Assembly: GCF_030272615.1 (NCBI RefSeq)
Contig: NC_081405.1
Span: 153,467,113-153,531,112 of the forward strand
Length of the DNA: 64,000 nucleotides
Direction of reading: 5' to 3'
From: Cryptomeria japonica
Lineage: Eukaryota; Streptophyta; Pinopsida; Cupressales; Cupressaceae
The first letter of the stretch is position 1, and each line of letters opens with the position of its first letter. This document shows positions 32,781-45,667 of this stretch, piece after piece. The position numbers and the translations under genes are program-made. The notes under the pieces were generated by a model. The model saw only the letters and a list, made by a program, of their open reading frames with translations. It searched no databases and was not told the origin of the DNA.

Positions 32781-33149
32781 TTACCATTTCAATTTTTTCA
32801 AAAAGACAAAAAATCACACATTGTACGAGATCAACATGACTCATTTTAGTTCTCTTGGAGGCAGTAAGACTATATGCATGATTTAAGTGTTAGAATTCAA
32901 TGATTGAATATCTAATATTGATGTCTGGGGATGATGATAATGTTCTTTACCAATATTTGAGCCCTTACCATTTCAATTTTTTCAAAAAGACAAAAAATCA
33001 TGCATTGTAGGAGATCAACATGACTAATTTTAGTTCTCTTGGAGGTAGTAAGACTATATGCATGATTTAAGTGTTAGAATTTAATGATTGAATATCTAAA
33101 ATTGATGTCTGGGGATGATGATAATGTTCTTTACGAATATTTGAGCCCT
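32781..33149. repeat. 184-bp tandem duplication directly 3' of the cytochrome b5-like gene
   Basis: The block starting TTACCATTTCAATTTTTTCA (32781) recurs at 32965 and both copies end at TTTGAGCCCT. By eye about seven substitutions separate them (about 96% identity). It begins 28 bp after the stop codon and so probably lies in the 3' UTR. Confidence 0.93.
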
Positions 33150-34230
33150 ACTTACTTTGGTCACTTATATGACTACCTTTCTTTTTATTTCAAATTCAAT
33201 TGAAACATGAATTATTTTTCAAATCAAAAGGTGTAGGATGCAACAAAGTAAGAAAAATTGAAAAAGAAAAGACATATCAAGGAAGAAGGTTGCATGTTCA
33301 ATTTTCTAATCTTTTGTAGACCTAGCCCTGGATTGTTCAAGACTGGCCACAACATGGCTTTGCTCACAGAATCATGAGGTTGAAATTTGAGGGGGTTTGG
33401 GTGGGTAAGTTTTTGCAAGAGTGACAATTTCTGGGGTGCTTGCTAGGCACAGGCTTAAAAAAAATATGATCACCCTTTATATCCGTCTTTGATCTTTTGT
33501 CCAAAAAATGATTATTCTTTACTTATGATTCATCCTCACGAGCCTTTTCCATAATCCATTGTTTTAAAATTGATGTTCAAAACACACCATAACAAAGTTG
33601 ATTTGTTGCGACTTTGCTTTGCTTTATCTATTCACATTTTTCAATTGGAAGATTCTGTATTCCCATTTTGCTTTGTCGTATTCCAAATCTGCATTTAGTA
33701 GATTTTTTTTTAATTTATAATATTACAAAAACATTTAGTCATGATGTGGATGCTTTAATCTAATCAACACTTAAATAACCATTAAAGATATATTTGAGCA
33801 GTGTTTATACTTGCAGACAATTAGCTAGCTCAAATTGATTGGATAACATCGATTAAACGGTATGGAGCTCCTCATAATCTCGCTCAAACAAGTTCGTACA
33901 TCATGTCTTTTTATGAATAGCCCTCGTAAAGTTACTAACTACCATGATTCATTACTCCGAGACATTGCATTCATATGCTGACAACTGTTGTTCAAATACA
34001 ATATATTTTTATGTGATATTGATTGTTGATGTATATTGTATATCAAGTATTCTAACCATTGGATGGTTTGAAAGTGCATTTTTTTGTCAGTTGTTTTTAT
34101 CAAAAAATGTAGTAGTCAACTCTTCGTTCACAGAAATTAAGGGAACTATCAGGATTTGTCACTTTGTTTTTAAATGTGAGGTGATCAGAGTTGCCCAAAA
34201 TAAGCTGAACAATAACCGTGCATTTGTCAC
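33150..34230. other. No recognisable gene
   Basis: AT-rich intergenic sequence with only short chance frames. Confidence 0.4.
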
Positions 34231-34231
34231 T

Positions 34232-34273
34232 AAATGTGAGGTTATCATAGATAAATGTGAGGTTATCATAGAT
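34232..34273. repeat. 21-bp exact tandem duplication
   Basis: AAATGTGAGGTTATCATAGA plus T occurs twice head to tail. A diverged copy (AAATGTGAGGTGATCAGAG) lies about 60 bp upstream. Confidence 0.85.
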
Positions 34274-34635
34274 CCAGAATAGTTTGAACAATAGCAGGTT
34301 ATCATAGAAGTCAACATGATGGGAATGAGATGGGGGTATGAAAACCTGAGACCTAACACTTGTGAAGAGACTTTATATAGAGAAATACATGTCACTACTG
34401 AATCATTCATGCAATATGATCTTGTATTTTATACTCACAACATTAACTAAAACTTACAAAAATAAAAATGGGTGTCAAATATCAGGAGCTTTTGTTGTCA
34501 ATGTGATACATCACACAGATCAGCTCGGATAGAGAACAATTTAAGTCAGAATGATAGAGGTATCCAGGTATCTTCAATGCCCATTTATTGCATTAGTTTT
34601 GAAAATTGCTCTTCTTCCTCATTTTGTCTGACAGG

Positions 34636-35109
34636 TACTGATCCATGGTTTGAATCTACATTATTATTCTATTGCTGTCAATTATCAGAAAAATGAACTT
34701 GAAGAAAAGATGCTTCTCAATTTACACAAGAAGAAATGGACTGATGGTCCGACCCTTCAACGCTTTGATTCTCATGCTAAAACAAATGAACAAACAGTTC
34801 AGGTGTGGAATCATGTGTACAAAAAATTTCCTGAAGTTCTTTCATACCATAAGTATGTTCTCATCTGTATATGTACATTTACAATCTCATTCTAAATATT
34901 GTGAACAATACATGCAGGAAATGCTTAACTTCGCAGTGAAGTATGACAAAGCCGTACAAGAAGAGGACTAGCTGCCTCCTGAAAAACTTGTTATTGCGAA
35001 TGTTGGCAGAGAAAATGCCAAAAAAGATCTAGAGGAGCATGTTGCAAATTTGATGTCTTCAAATATAGTTCAAACCCTAGGCACCATGCTTGATGCAGTT
35101 GTTTTTTAA
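34636..35109 (+). pseudogene. Broken intron-containing gene of unrecognised family
   Basis: An acceptor TCTGACAG opens an exon reading [20 protein letters not shown], then [18 protein letters not shown] and [16 protein letters not shown], ending at donor AA/GTATGT near 34853. After acceptor ACATGCAG (34918) the text resumes as EMLNFAVKYDKAVQEED, stop (34968-34970), then continues in the same frame [20 protein letters not shown] and [15 protein letters not shown] to TAA at 35107-35109. Codon use and composition look like a real charged, helical protein. The splice phase does not join cleanly (one base off) and an internal TAG is present, so this copy is probably dead. No family could be named. 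Confidence 0.55.
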
Positions 35110-36740
35110 GTTTTAGGAAATTACAGAATATAGTGAACATCTTTTTCTTTCATTTACAGAAGAACACACAGCATATTGGACAAGTGGGTCATGCCTCTAA
35201 GATGGTGACTTGATTATTGAACTTATGGACTGTTTATGGCTGAGATCATGTTATCAAAGGAATCAGGATATTGGATGCTTATATATTATGTTTAGTTTAC
35301 TTTCTAGTCGAAGGGATTTGATGTGCGAAAATTTGATAAAATAATGTAAGTAAATCCATCAGCTGGCTACTGGTGTGAGCCATGAGTACAGCAGTAATGG
35401 ATTGTTCCCTTTGAGTTGAACTACTGGGTTCGGGTTCATGAAAACATTTATATAGTTTATGTACAAACTCGAAGAAATTTGATTAACCAAAATTGAAGCT
35501 GGGGAATGTGTGCAATTATGACCTGGAGATTTACTTCAGGTGTACACCAGCAATGCCTTATATTTACTTATTCAGCAAATGCAATAAATGTGTGAAATTA
35601 ATGATTGCGTGTTAAGTGTAGCTAAATGCTTACTGAAATGGTACGGGCTAATCTCCACACAAAATGGCACTCCAAAAAAACTTCCAAATCTGCAAAACAT
35701 AGTGTTTTTTTGGTCAGATTTTTTGTGGTTTAATAGCAGTGGGGATGCAGAGCATGAATATTTAACTCCTGAAAATTTTGCAGAAATCTGCTGTGTTTTG
35801 TGTTCTTTGGAAACTGTACGGCTTGCTGTTTAGTGTGGAGTTTAGCTGCTTCCAATACTGAAATTCAATGACCAATGGATGTCGATTCTCTTTGTAATTG
35901 CTCTTTTTTAGATCTTTTAGATTAAGATTTTTGGATCTCTATGCACATAACTACTCACCATGTGGTCGTTTTAATTACCCAAAAACTGAAACAATAGATA
36001 AAAGCTCATAACTCATGATTAAACCCAAAAAAATTCGTAAAACTTTGATGTACCATTTACGAACTTAGGGTATGTGAAGTTAGGGTGGACAACTATTAGG
36101 TCCTTTCCCCTTCAAAAATGAAAAAATTGAAAAAGTATCTATAACATTGTTTATTTAAAAGATAAAATAAAATATTTTTTTAATAGAATTTATGGTAGTA
36201 AAGTCTTTGATTTAGGGTTTTACATATCATGAAAATTTAACAGGTGTAACAATTTTAAAGTTTCGTAATGTACCTAAGTCGGAATGACATATAGGTACTT
36301 GTACAAAAGAAATTCTATTTTTGTGGACTATTAATATGTATACACTATTTTTTGGTTAAGTTGTAAAATATAAAAATTATATGTTGCCAAAGGAAACAAA
36401 AAATTGATGTAATTAAACATTGGTTTATTAGATTGTACAAGTAATGATGAAATATTGATCTAGTATCATTTAATAAGTAATAATTTAGTACAAGTTTTAT
36501 ATTTGCAACTTATTTTTATTTATCTTGTACAAATTTTGTTGAATATGAAGTCCAATGGACACTTTCATTTCCCTCCATTTGACAATGTGTTCATGATGTA
36601 AGGGCATCGAGTTGTTTAGTCTTTTTTTTAGTTTTAGTTTTGTACGTGCATATCTTGTCGCCACATCAACAGGAAGTTGAACAAAATAAATTAGCTACCT
36701 TCGACAAAATGGAGTTGTTTGATTAATGAGTGGTGAAAAG
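35110..36740. other. No recognisable gene
   Basis: AT-rich. Possible 3' UTR of the preceding broken gene near 35160-35290; otherwise nothing was identified. Confidence 0.4.
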
Positions 36741-36749
36741 AATTAGTTA

Positions 36750-37456
36750 CGAAGGGTAATGTACCAGTTGGGAGAAGTTGAGCAGTTTGGGAGAAATTGA
36801 ACCGAGAGTTAAATTGGGCAAACAGAGGTAGAAGAAGGCATTTGATAGATTAGCGTGGGCGTCGAAAGGAAAGAGGCCGATAGGCCAATCGAAAAGAAGG
36901 CGATTTGGATGGAATGAGAAGAGGCCAGAATTGGCAGTACAAGAAGAGGAGAATCGTAGTTGATGAGGTGTGTTCATAATCGGAGCAAAACAAAGAGCCC
37001 TGAATTGGCCGAATGAGAGGAGAATGAATAACAGTGGAGTAAGTCAAGTTCGAAGGCCCTGATAGAAGGCAAGAGACTGTAAGAAAAGAGGGAGTTGGTG
37101 GTTGAATATAGGCCAGCCATAATCCAACGGTAAACAGGAGGAAGAATAAAACACAAAGAAAGTATTGAGGAGAATAAAGGAGGATACTCGAGCTCATAAA
37201 AAGGTTAGAGCTGAAGGGTGAAGAGTACATGAGGAGGTGTGTAGAGATAGGAAATAAATGTAGATTGTGATGAATTGTAGAGGTTTGTTTGAATGCAGAG
37301 AGGATGTCCTCCAAACAGGTGTGTGGCCAAATAGTTGAATGTAGATATCTATTATTGTATGTAATCTTCATCGTATGTTGAGCGATAATAAAGATAAGGT
37401 TTTGTTTACATCTATCTTGTTGATTGTTAATGTTGTCTCTTATTCTTTATGTAACA
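36750..37456 (+). mobile_element. Copia 5' LTR (left edge approximate)
   Basis: The right edge is clear: TTATGTAACA at 37456 is followed by TGGTACTAAG, a diverged copia primer-binding site (normally TGGTATCAGAGC, initiator tRNA-Met). The last 100 bp have the usual R-U5 character with AATAAAGATAAGG. A 173-codon minus-strand open frame here is antisense to the LTR and not a gene. The left edge is a guess because the 3' LTR is missing. Confidence 0.6.
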
Positions 37457-37758
37457 TGGTACTAAGTAATTAGTTCAATATATTTATGTTATCAAATTTT
37501 GTTATTCTCTATTCTGTTCCTGTCACAGTTTTGATAGAAAGCCAGTAGAAATTGATTGTCTTCCTGAACTTCCTATCATTATTGCCTGAGTGTTGAATGT
37601 GTGTTTGGGGTTTAGCCTTGGCATCCCCATCATTGGTATGTGTGCTTGGGGATTAGCTTGGGCTGCCCCATCGGTTCATATTCCATTTGAAGGCTTATTT
37701 TAAATCACACAGACAATGTAATTCTTTATTGATATATAGTTTAAGTAGGCTATTGTTG

Positions 37759-37929
37759 AGTCTTCAGACATGTAGTGCCGCGGTTAAAACACTTCGTTGG
37801 TGAAGCGGCCATCAAGGTTCAAATCCCTGAATTTGAACAAGTGAAGTGTGGAGATGAGGTCCCCCGTTTGTGGCCTCACTAGTTCATAGCTCCAAGTCAA
37901 AAGCGTTTACCCCTTAATAAAAAAAAAAG
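37759..37929 (+). mobile_element. tRNA-derived SINE in the copia leader, 14-bp target duplication
   Basis: The 171-bp body has a box A-like TAGTGCCGCGGTTAAAAC (from 37772), a good box B GGTTCAAATCC (37816-37826) about 40 bp later, and an A-rich 3' end. It is bounded by perfect copies of GTAGGCTATTGTTG (37745-37758 and 37930-37943). This is the full signature of a plant tRNA-type SINE inserted by LINE-like priming. Confidence 0.9.
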
Positions 37930-38111
37930 GTAGGCTATTGTTGTGTATATAAAAAACAATGATTAATATAGAGTTCTTCCCTTGCTTTTGTGGATGTAGT
38001 CATATTGGTGAACCACGAAAAATTTTGTGTCTTGTTCTTTTTTTTGAACCTTTAATTTTGGTTTCTCAATTTGTTTTATCTGCTCTTGAAAATTGGTGAA
38101 TTTTCTGAAAC

Positions 38112-38815
38112 ATGGAAGGAGCGAATAAATGGAGAATTAAAAAAATTTCAGGACAAAATTTCGGATTGTGGGAGATGCAGATAAAATCATTGCTGATTAA
38201 AGGAGATTTCTCACTCACATTGGAAGGTAATGTCAAGAAGTCAAATACGACGGCTGATGAGGAGTGGGAGAAATTGGATAGGAAAGCAAGAGCAACCATC
38301 ATCCTCTCTCTATCTAGTAATGTTCTATTTAATGTTTCAGCAGAAAAAAAAAACATTAAAAGGATTGTGGGATAAACTATTTGATATGTATGTAATTGCT
38401 TCAGCTTCGAATAAAGTTTTCCTCATGAAGACGTATTATTTGAAGATGAATGAAGGAGGCAATATGTCGAATCATCTAAATGAATTCAGTACATTAGTCA
38501 ATTGATTTTGGCGAGCATGAATTTGGATGACAAAATCAAAACTATTTTATTGTTGTTGAACAATTGGGTGTTTGACAAGAGGAAATTGAAATTTGATGAT
38601 GTTGTTGACACTCTTCTTAGTGAAGACACGAGGAGGAAAAATCAAGGAACTTCATTGGGTGATGCCTTGATTTTTGGCAATAGAGGGAGGCATCAAGATA
38701 GAGGCATAAATAATAGTAGGAGGAGATTAAAATCTGCAAAGAGATTTGATTGCTAGTTTTGTGGCAAGGAAGGACATACCGAGACGAATAGCTGGTCATA
38801 CAAGAAAGCACAAGA
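38112..38815 (+). pseudogene. Copia gag with damaged zinc knuckle
   Basis: Begins MEGANKWRIKKISGQNF with LWEMQIKSLLIKGDF (UBN2/gag-type). After a shift it continues LWDKLFDMYVIASASNKVFL and MNEGGNMSNHLNEF, then ILASMNLDDKIKTILLL. The end has CxxCGKEGHTETNS, a CCHC knuckle with a stop inside it and the last Cys replaced by Ser. At least two frame breaks are present. Confidence 0.88.
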
Positions 38816-39169
38816 TCAATTAAAGAACAACATAGTTAAGACCACATCAACAAGATGAAGGTGTTTTAGTCTTGTCGACAAGTGAAACTACTAGATATTC
38901 ATGTGTATTGGACTTTGGTGCCTCCTTCCATGCACACTAATGCCGGGAAGCCTTTTAAAACTAATAAGAAGGAAAATCTGGCAAAGTCTACTTGGTGATA
39001 ACGAGCCATGTGACATCATTAACTGACGTGATTTTGGTATTAAAGAATAGAAATAAATGGCTTTTGCAAGATGTGGGACATGTCCCTAAGCTAAAAAGAA
39101 ATTAGATTTTTCATAGGATGACTCGATGCTCAAGAATGTAGTATCACCTTTTCTTCAAACACTTGGAAG

Positions 39170-40035
39170 GTGATCAAGGGAGCCTTGGTGATTGTAAAAG
39201 GACACAAATTGGGCACTCTATATGTGCTAGATAGCTACATTAAAGTGGGAGTTGTGATGGCGGTTGTGGGTAGTGGGATAGAGCTTTGGTATAAGAGGCT
39301 CGTTCACATGAGCAAGAAGGAACTTGAATTATTATTCAAAATAGATCAACTTTTAGGTTTGAAATTTATTGATTTGGAGTTATTCGAGCATTGTATCTAT
39401 GATAAATGAAGGTGAACCAATTTTCTAAAAATCGATCATGAACAAAAAGAAAAAGCCTTTGGAGCTCGTGCACTCAGATGTGTTTGGTCCTATGAAGGTA
39501 ACCAAAAATCGGAAGTTTTTACCAATCTAACATTTTTCAAAGCCATAGTTGAAAATCAGAACAACAACAAAATAAAATGATTGAAAATGGATAATGGTGG
39601 GGAATTGTGCTCTTTGGAGTTTGACAATATTTGTGTAGATAATGGTAACCGACATCTCAAAATTATTCCATTCACCTCAAGAAAAATGGTGCATTTAAGA
39701 GGTTGAATTGAACGATTTTAGAGAGGGCTTGGAATATGCTCTCTAATGCACGTTTGGACAAGGAATTTGGGCAGAGGCAGTTAACACAACGGTATATTTG
39801 ATCAATTGAGGCCCTTCATCTCGATTGGATCTTGACATTCTAGAAGAGAGATGGCTGGGAAGATGAATTTCCTAGAATCACCGGTCTTTGGCTACGAAGC
39901 ATTTGCTCACGTTTCCAAGGAAAAGAGAGTGAAATTGAATCTCAAATCAAAACAGTGCATCTTCATTGGCTATGGTGAGGAGCAGTATGGGTTCTGGTTG
40001 TGGGATACAGTTGCTAATCAATTGGTTTGCAGCTG
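39170..40035 (+). pseudogene. Copia GAG pre-integrase and integrase remnant
   Basis: Pieces in order: VIVKGHKLGTLYVLDSYI and LWYKRLVHMSKKELE (pre-integrase); [20 protein letters not shown] (integrase start); MDNGGELCS (normally SDNGGEF); then FGYEAFAHVSKEKRVKLNLK, CIFIGYGEEQYGFWLWD (integrase end). Stops and frameshifts are numerous. Confidence 0.87.
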
Positions 40036-40889
40036 AGATGTGAAATTTAATGAAAAAGTGTTTCCATGTTTGCAAGCGCAAGCAACGCAAACAAAGGAGT
40101 ATGTGCCTTTCATAGACATTACTAATGGCAATAATACATCTTCACAACCACACGCGCCTGGAGGCTATTTGCAGTCATCTTTGCAAGGCATAGTGGAAGC
40201 TACTACTCTGTGAAAACTAATTCCTCTATACCACATTACCACTCCTTGTCCCAAGGGGTGACTGACCTGCTCACACCAATGGTTCAAGTTGTGGCCCACT
40301 CAAACACCTATAGGCATTTATATGTGTGGGGTTAATTCCCCACGGTTCCCACATGTACCACATATTATGGATGAAATTCCTTTCATGCGGTTTTCATATC
40401 CTAGTCTGCTGCCACCTACTTCTGGACATAGTTCAACTTTGCCAGTGCTAGTAGATGTAAGTGTGGGTATTATTAATCCCAACCTGCCTTCACACAATGT
40501 AACTCTGTCAGTCTAAGCAGGGGTAACGATTCCCAAACCAACACATAAGGGGTAATGTGGATTCCACGCAATCCACAAACAGATAAACTTTGCCGCACAC
40601 TCTCCCGAATTCGCATGAGTTATTGGATGGTTTGCAGCGTCATTTTTTGGTTTCAATAAATTGGTTATAACGCAGTGCATGATCGAGTTTATATGCAGAG
40701 GAATAATACACAGGTTGGGATCGATAATATTGGTGATTCGCAGGCAAAGAGGTAGCAAATACATAAAAAATCAACAATCAGATATGATTCCTGGTGAATT
40801 CGGGATACAGGGGAGTCTTTTTGGTAATATTGGTAATAATAATGCTGGTTTGCAGAGGACAAACTTGCAACATATAATAAATACAAGAC

Positions 40890-41990
40890 TTCATTGAATC
40901 GAAGAGCCTTGAAGAATCGATGGGTGTACAGATTGAAAGAGGAAGAGGGAGGCAAGAAACGTTATTGGGCCAGATTGGTAGTGAAGGGGTATGATCAACA
41001 AAAGGGATATACTTAATGAGATCTTCTTATCGGTTGTGAAGATGACTATTATTCGAGCGGTTTTGGGTTTGGAAGTGGTGTATGACCTCGATCTTGAGTA
41101 ACTTATGTGAAGATTGCATTTCTCCATGGCGACATATAAGAGGATTTATATATGCACCAACCTAAAGGTTTTGAGAAACAAGGGCAAGAGGATTTATATT
41201 GCAGATTGAGAATAACTTTGTATGGGCTCAAACAAGCCTCGAGGTAGTGGTACCTCAAGTTTGATTCTTTCATGACTCAGCAAAATTTCACATGCTACGA
41301 ATCTCATTCGTGTGTTTACTTCAAGGTGTTGGATAATGGTGAGTTTGTTTTGTTGTTGATCTATGTTGATGATATGCTAGTAACCAACACTAGCATGAGA
41401 TTTGTTCGTGGTTTGAAGCAACATTTGGTTCACAAACTTGCAATGAAGGATTTAGGGACAACGAAGAGGATACTGGGTATGATCATAATCTGGGACAGTC
41501 AGAAGAGAGAAATCAGATTGTCACAAGAGAAATCAGAAATATATTGACAAGGTCTTGGATAGATTCAACATGAAGGGTGCTAAGGCTGTAAGGCTGTAAG
41601 CACTCCACTTGCTGATCATTTCGTTTGTCATCTGAAATGTGTCTTAAAACACCTCAAGATCATGAAGACATGAAAGGTATTCCATATTCATCAGCTGTTG
41701 GGAGTCTTATGTACGCCATGGTTTGTATTCAACCAGATATTGCTCATGCAATGGGAGTTGTGAGCATATTTATGAGCAATCCAGATAAAATTCATTGGCA
41801 AGCCATGAAGTGGATATTACTTTATTTGAAAGGCACTTTAGATCATGTTTTGTGTTTTGGAGGAAAATATGCACAACTGCAAGGCTTTGTTGACTCCAAT
41901 ATGGCCAGTGACTTGGGCAAACCAAGATCAACTATAGATTATGTTTTCATATTTGCCAAAACAACAGTTAACTGGATTTCCAAATTATAG
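40890..41990 (+). pseudogene. Copia RT and RNase H remnant
   Basis: The RT N-terminus is degraded (ARLVVKGYDQQKGY, AFLHGDI, YGLKQASR). The catalytic block LLLIYVDDMLVT is intact near 41358 and is followed by LAMKDLGTTKRILGM. RNase H reads GIPYSSAVGSLMYAMVC, DIAHAMGVVS, HWQAMKWILLYLKGTLDHVL and ends at TTVNWISKL (about 41985). The element stops there without PPT or 3' LTR. Region 40040-40890 is a degraded integrase-RT linker with no recognisable domain. Confidence 0.88.
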
Positions 41991-41999
41991 ATAATATTC

Positions 42000-44636
42000 T
42001 TCTTGGGATTAATTATAGATACTAATAAGTTTTAGGGTTTCAGATCTCACCATTAGATCCATCATCATGGAAAGAACTAAAGCCAAAGCTTTAGAATATA
42101 ATGGAATAACTTAAAATATATATTAAAAATACAAATGGCTAGCTGTTTATTTGGAAAGTAAAAGAGAAGGAAGAGAGAGCTGAAATGTTTTAATTTGAAA
42201 TTAAGTTTTCTTTAGGATAAATCCTTTGTTAAAGATGAAAGGCTTTGTAGAGAATTATGCTAGCATTTGTCTGATGCTCTTGAAACTTGCATTTAGAAGA
42301 GGGTGCCGCTTTCATGCAATTGATTGCATATGCTACACAGTCAACATGGGCATTAGTTGGCATTGTTGATGGAAGTGTATTAAATGCTTTCCTTGCTGAA
42401 TCAAGGTGAGGTATAAGGGTGGGGATATGCAAATAGTTGGAAGATGAGGAAGATAATTTGTAGGAAATCAATACATAAATCTTAAGATGTAAAATTATTA
42501 TCTTTCTAATTTTTTTGAAATTCTAGTGAAGTGATACAAACAAAGTAATATTGGGTAACATTTGATCTTCTATTTCATGATGTGAATTTATCTTCAACTA
42601 AAAGTTGAGTGCAAAACTAGATTTTAATAGTTCAAGTAGTAATATGTATGAAACTTATATCGTGTTTTTTAGTAGCTCTTAAGTCTTAATTATTTGAATT
42701 TTGGACTATAATTATATTAAGATTAAAATGAGTTTCTAAGAGCTTGTTGTGTCCTTTAAAAGAGTCAAATATATAATTAGTGAAATAAATATAGGAAAAT
42801 CATTTTTTTTTCCTTCATATTAGAAGTATTTTGGAGAAAATAATAAATTGAAGATAGAAAATTAAAATTATTTGTCATGAAAATTAGATTTGGGTTGAGT
42901 TGGTTTTGGTATTAATTGTATTAAAAATCAAGAATGTTTCAAATATGATACTAACAACTACTAGGAATATCTAGGTGAAGCAACAATGTCTTTTCCAATT
43001 CACCAATGCGTATTTAATTTAATATTGAGATTGATTTCCTTTAAAATTGAGAAGGGCTGGTAAAAAAACAACAACTAAGTTTGAATGGATATCATTTTAG
43101 AGTGCAAGCCCCACTTTCTATTTGATTATTTATTTTTGAAGGGAAATAAATCAAACCCTTCTAAAATTGTATGAATCCAGGGTGAACAATATTAATTAAT
43201 ACCCTAATAAGATCCTTATAAATATAATTGAATCGAGTAAGAATATGAAAAGTAAATAACAATTAAATGAGAGGTTATGACATGCTTATCTCTTTAATGA
43301 CAATGGTAGCATACATGGTTGATTCAAGTAGGTTAGGGGTTGCTTAGCTCTTTTATGACTATAACTTGTTAGGTTTGATTAATTCAAACTACAAATGTGT
43401 CCCGAGAGTGCTCCTTGACAATTAATCTTAGACTTGAAGGATTAACTTTAAAGTAAACAAGTCTTTGGCTCTTGCACTCTAATTAGACGTATCATGCATA
43501 TGATGTTGTTTGTCTTTCTTGCAATGTTGTTTAGTACAGTGCTATGTGAGTGAGGATTTATATGGTAGAGCATAAGATGTTATGAAATTAGGATAAATAC
43601 ATATTATATTATTTATAATTTTCATATTTCATCTTATGCATAAATTATAAAGGTAGAATTTTGGTTTTTACAAGGTTAGTCTAAGTTAATTAGTAGTTCA
43701 ACCTTCTACCATTTTGGTGAGCATTGATATTTTGAGGTTAATCTCAATCTTGAAAATTTTGTACGTTTAGCCTATGTGTTCGTAAGTTTTTCATTCATAG
43801 TTTATCAAGGTTGTAGTGTAATTTTGTAGAGGATTTTGTTACCAATCTCTATGGAGATCTATGACTACTACTTTGCTTGATTCCTTATTGGTTGGTTTCA
43901 TAACAAACTTCCAATCCATTAAATTAGTTTTTTTCATGCTTCTATCTACAACTTCCTTGTAGAGACACCATAGATAACATTTGACAACACCATCCTATTT
44001 GAAGCTATTCAAAAAATGCTTTCACCTTTTGTTTTATCTAGAAAGAATAATTATAAAAGTTTGATTTTTTTTTATTATATTTTTATAATATGTAGGGCTT
44101 ACTAGGCTATGCGTGTGCACCAATTTTGAGACATATTTGTGTACTATATGTGTTTACAACCATATATTGCTATTATTTCTACTATCATTAGGACTAGGTA
44201 TGCCATTCGCCTTACAAATCTTAAGTCTTGCAAATTATATTTTAAGTATAATTATAAATAATGTATAGTATCCAAGCATCATGTAATAAGAAAAGATGGA
44301 CACCCATGTGAGGGAAAAATATTATCTAGATAACTTAGCTATTGTGTAAGAAGACATTAAGTGGGGATATTACATAGAAATAATCAAAATTGGGATTTGT
44401 ATGAAGATTATCCATATTTGGTGTTGTTGGTGTTTTCCAACTGAGTTTTTGAGAATACTCTTATGATTAGCTTTCACTTGTAAGCAAGGACCTCTAGGAT
44501 AGTGGCCAACGAACAAGAATAAACCCTAGATAAACCCTAAGGCTAAAAACCTTCTACACTTTTGGTTCTACAAACCAAGGAGGTGATCCTATGTAAACAT
44601 CTTCTTGTTTCAACATTTAAACACCGATATTGTACC
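42000..44636. other. AT-rich stretch without recognisable genes
   Basis: Only short frames on both strands and no known element boundary up to the gypsy LTR end at 44637. Confidence 0.4.
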
Positions 44637-45409
44637 TGTATATGATGAAAAGTGATGATAAACTATTGTAAAACCATAAAGATTCAACCACAAACAATCT
44701 AGGTTCTACAATGAAACATTCACCTATACCAATAGAGATACCTAAGATCATGCAAATCAACAAAATAAAACAATATTACCATTCACATGTCAAGTAGGGT
44801 TTCAATCTCCATTGTCTTCCTATCTCCATTGATCTTGTTTGATATATTTGCTCTAAGATTTTATGTGTGCACAAAAGCTCAACAAAGAACGGAAATGTGG
44901 TTGATAGCTTGGTTGCAAGAAGGCTTGATTGCATCATTAGATGATTAGATGATTAGGGTTTATAATGAAGGAGAGTATCCTCTTATATAGATAACACTTT
45001 ATGAAATGGAGGGATAAGATTAAGAGGTGTAAAGATAAATGGTCGACTAGGATTAAAGGGTAGGTAGAGGAATTAATTAAATTATAAAGGGGGTAGGTAA
45101 GAAAAGAATTAAGAGATGAATGACATGTGTCATGGGTAGAAAAGGCTAATGAATTAATTAAATAAATAAAGATTTATATAATTAATAGAGGAAGTGGGAT
45201 CAATTAAATAAATAAAATATTTATTTAATTTAGGAAAATGACAATTTAAATAAATAAAAGTATTTATTTAAATGAGGAAAGGCTTAGAAGAGGATTAATG
45301 AATTAATTAAATAAATAAGAATTTATTTAATTAATAGAAGACTTAGGATAAAATAATTAAAAAAATAAAAATATTTATTTAATTACACAGGACAATTTTA
45401 AGTGTCTAC
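44637..45409 (-). repeat. Gypsy 3' LTR
   Basis: On the minus strand it starts TGTAGACACTTAAAATTGTC at 45409 and ends ATATACA at 44637 (773 bp). Five AT-rich near-perfect palindromes built from TTAAATAAATA and its complement occupy 45151-45385. Confidence 0.9.
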
Positions 45410-45423
45410 ATTTTGCTTCTCTT
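45410..45423 (-). promoter_or_regulatory. Polypurine tract of the gypsy element
   Basis: Minus-strand AAAGAGAAGCAAAA sits immediately before the LTR start TGTAGACAC, as required for plus-strand priming. Confidence 0.75.
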
Positions 45424-45667
45424 TGAGACAATGCAGCTTGTTGCGTTGGCTCAAAGAAGATAAGATAAACTGATATACAGTTTCCCCATGTCGGGAATGA
45501 TATGCCCCCTTGAGAGATTGGATGAAAATGTTTGAAAATATCACCGACAATCTCTCGATAAGAAAGAAAGGCTAGAAAGGACTGACAAGATAGGGTGACA
45601 AGGTCACGTGGGAAAAAGATTGACTCAAGATGAATCAACAAAATCACGTCTGTCTTAAAAGACCAAA

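Noticed and set aside
36850-37371. 173-codon minus-strand frame as a membrane protein gene
   Set aside because: It is antisense to a copia LTR whose end and primer-binding site are clear; its Ser/Leu/Phe richness follows base composition.
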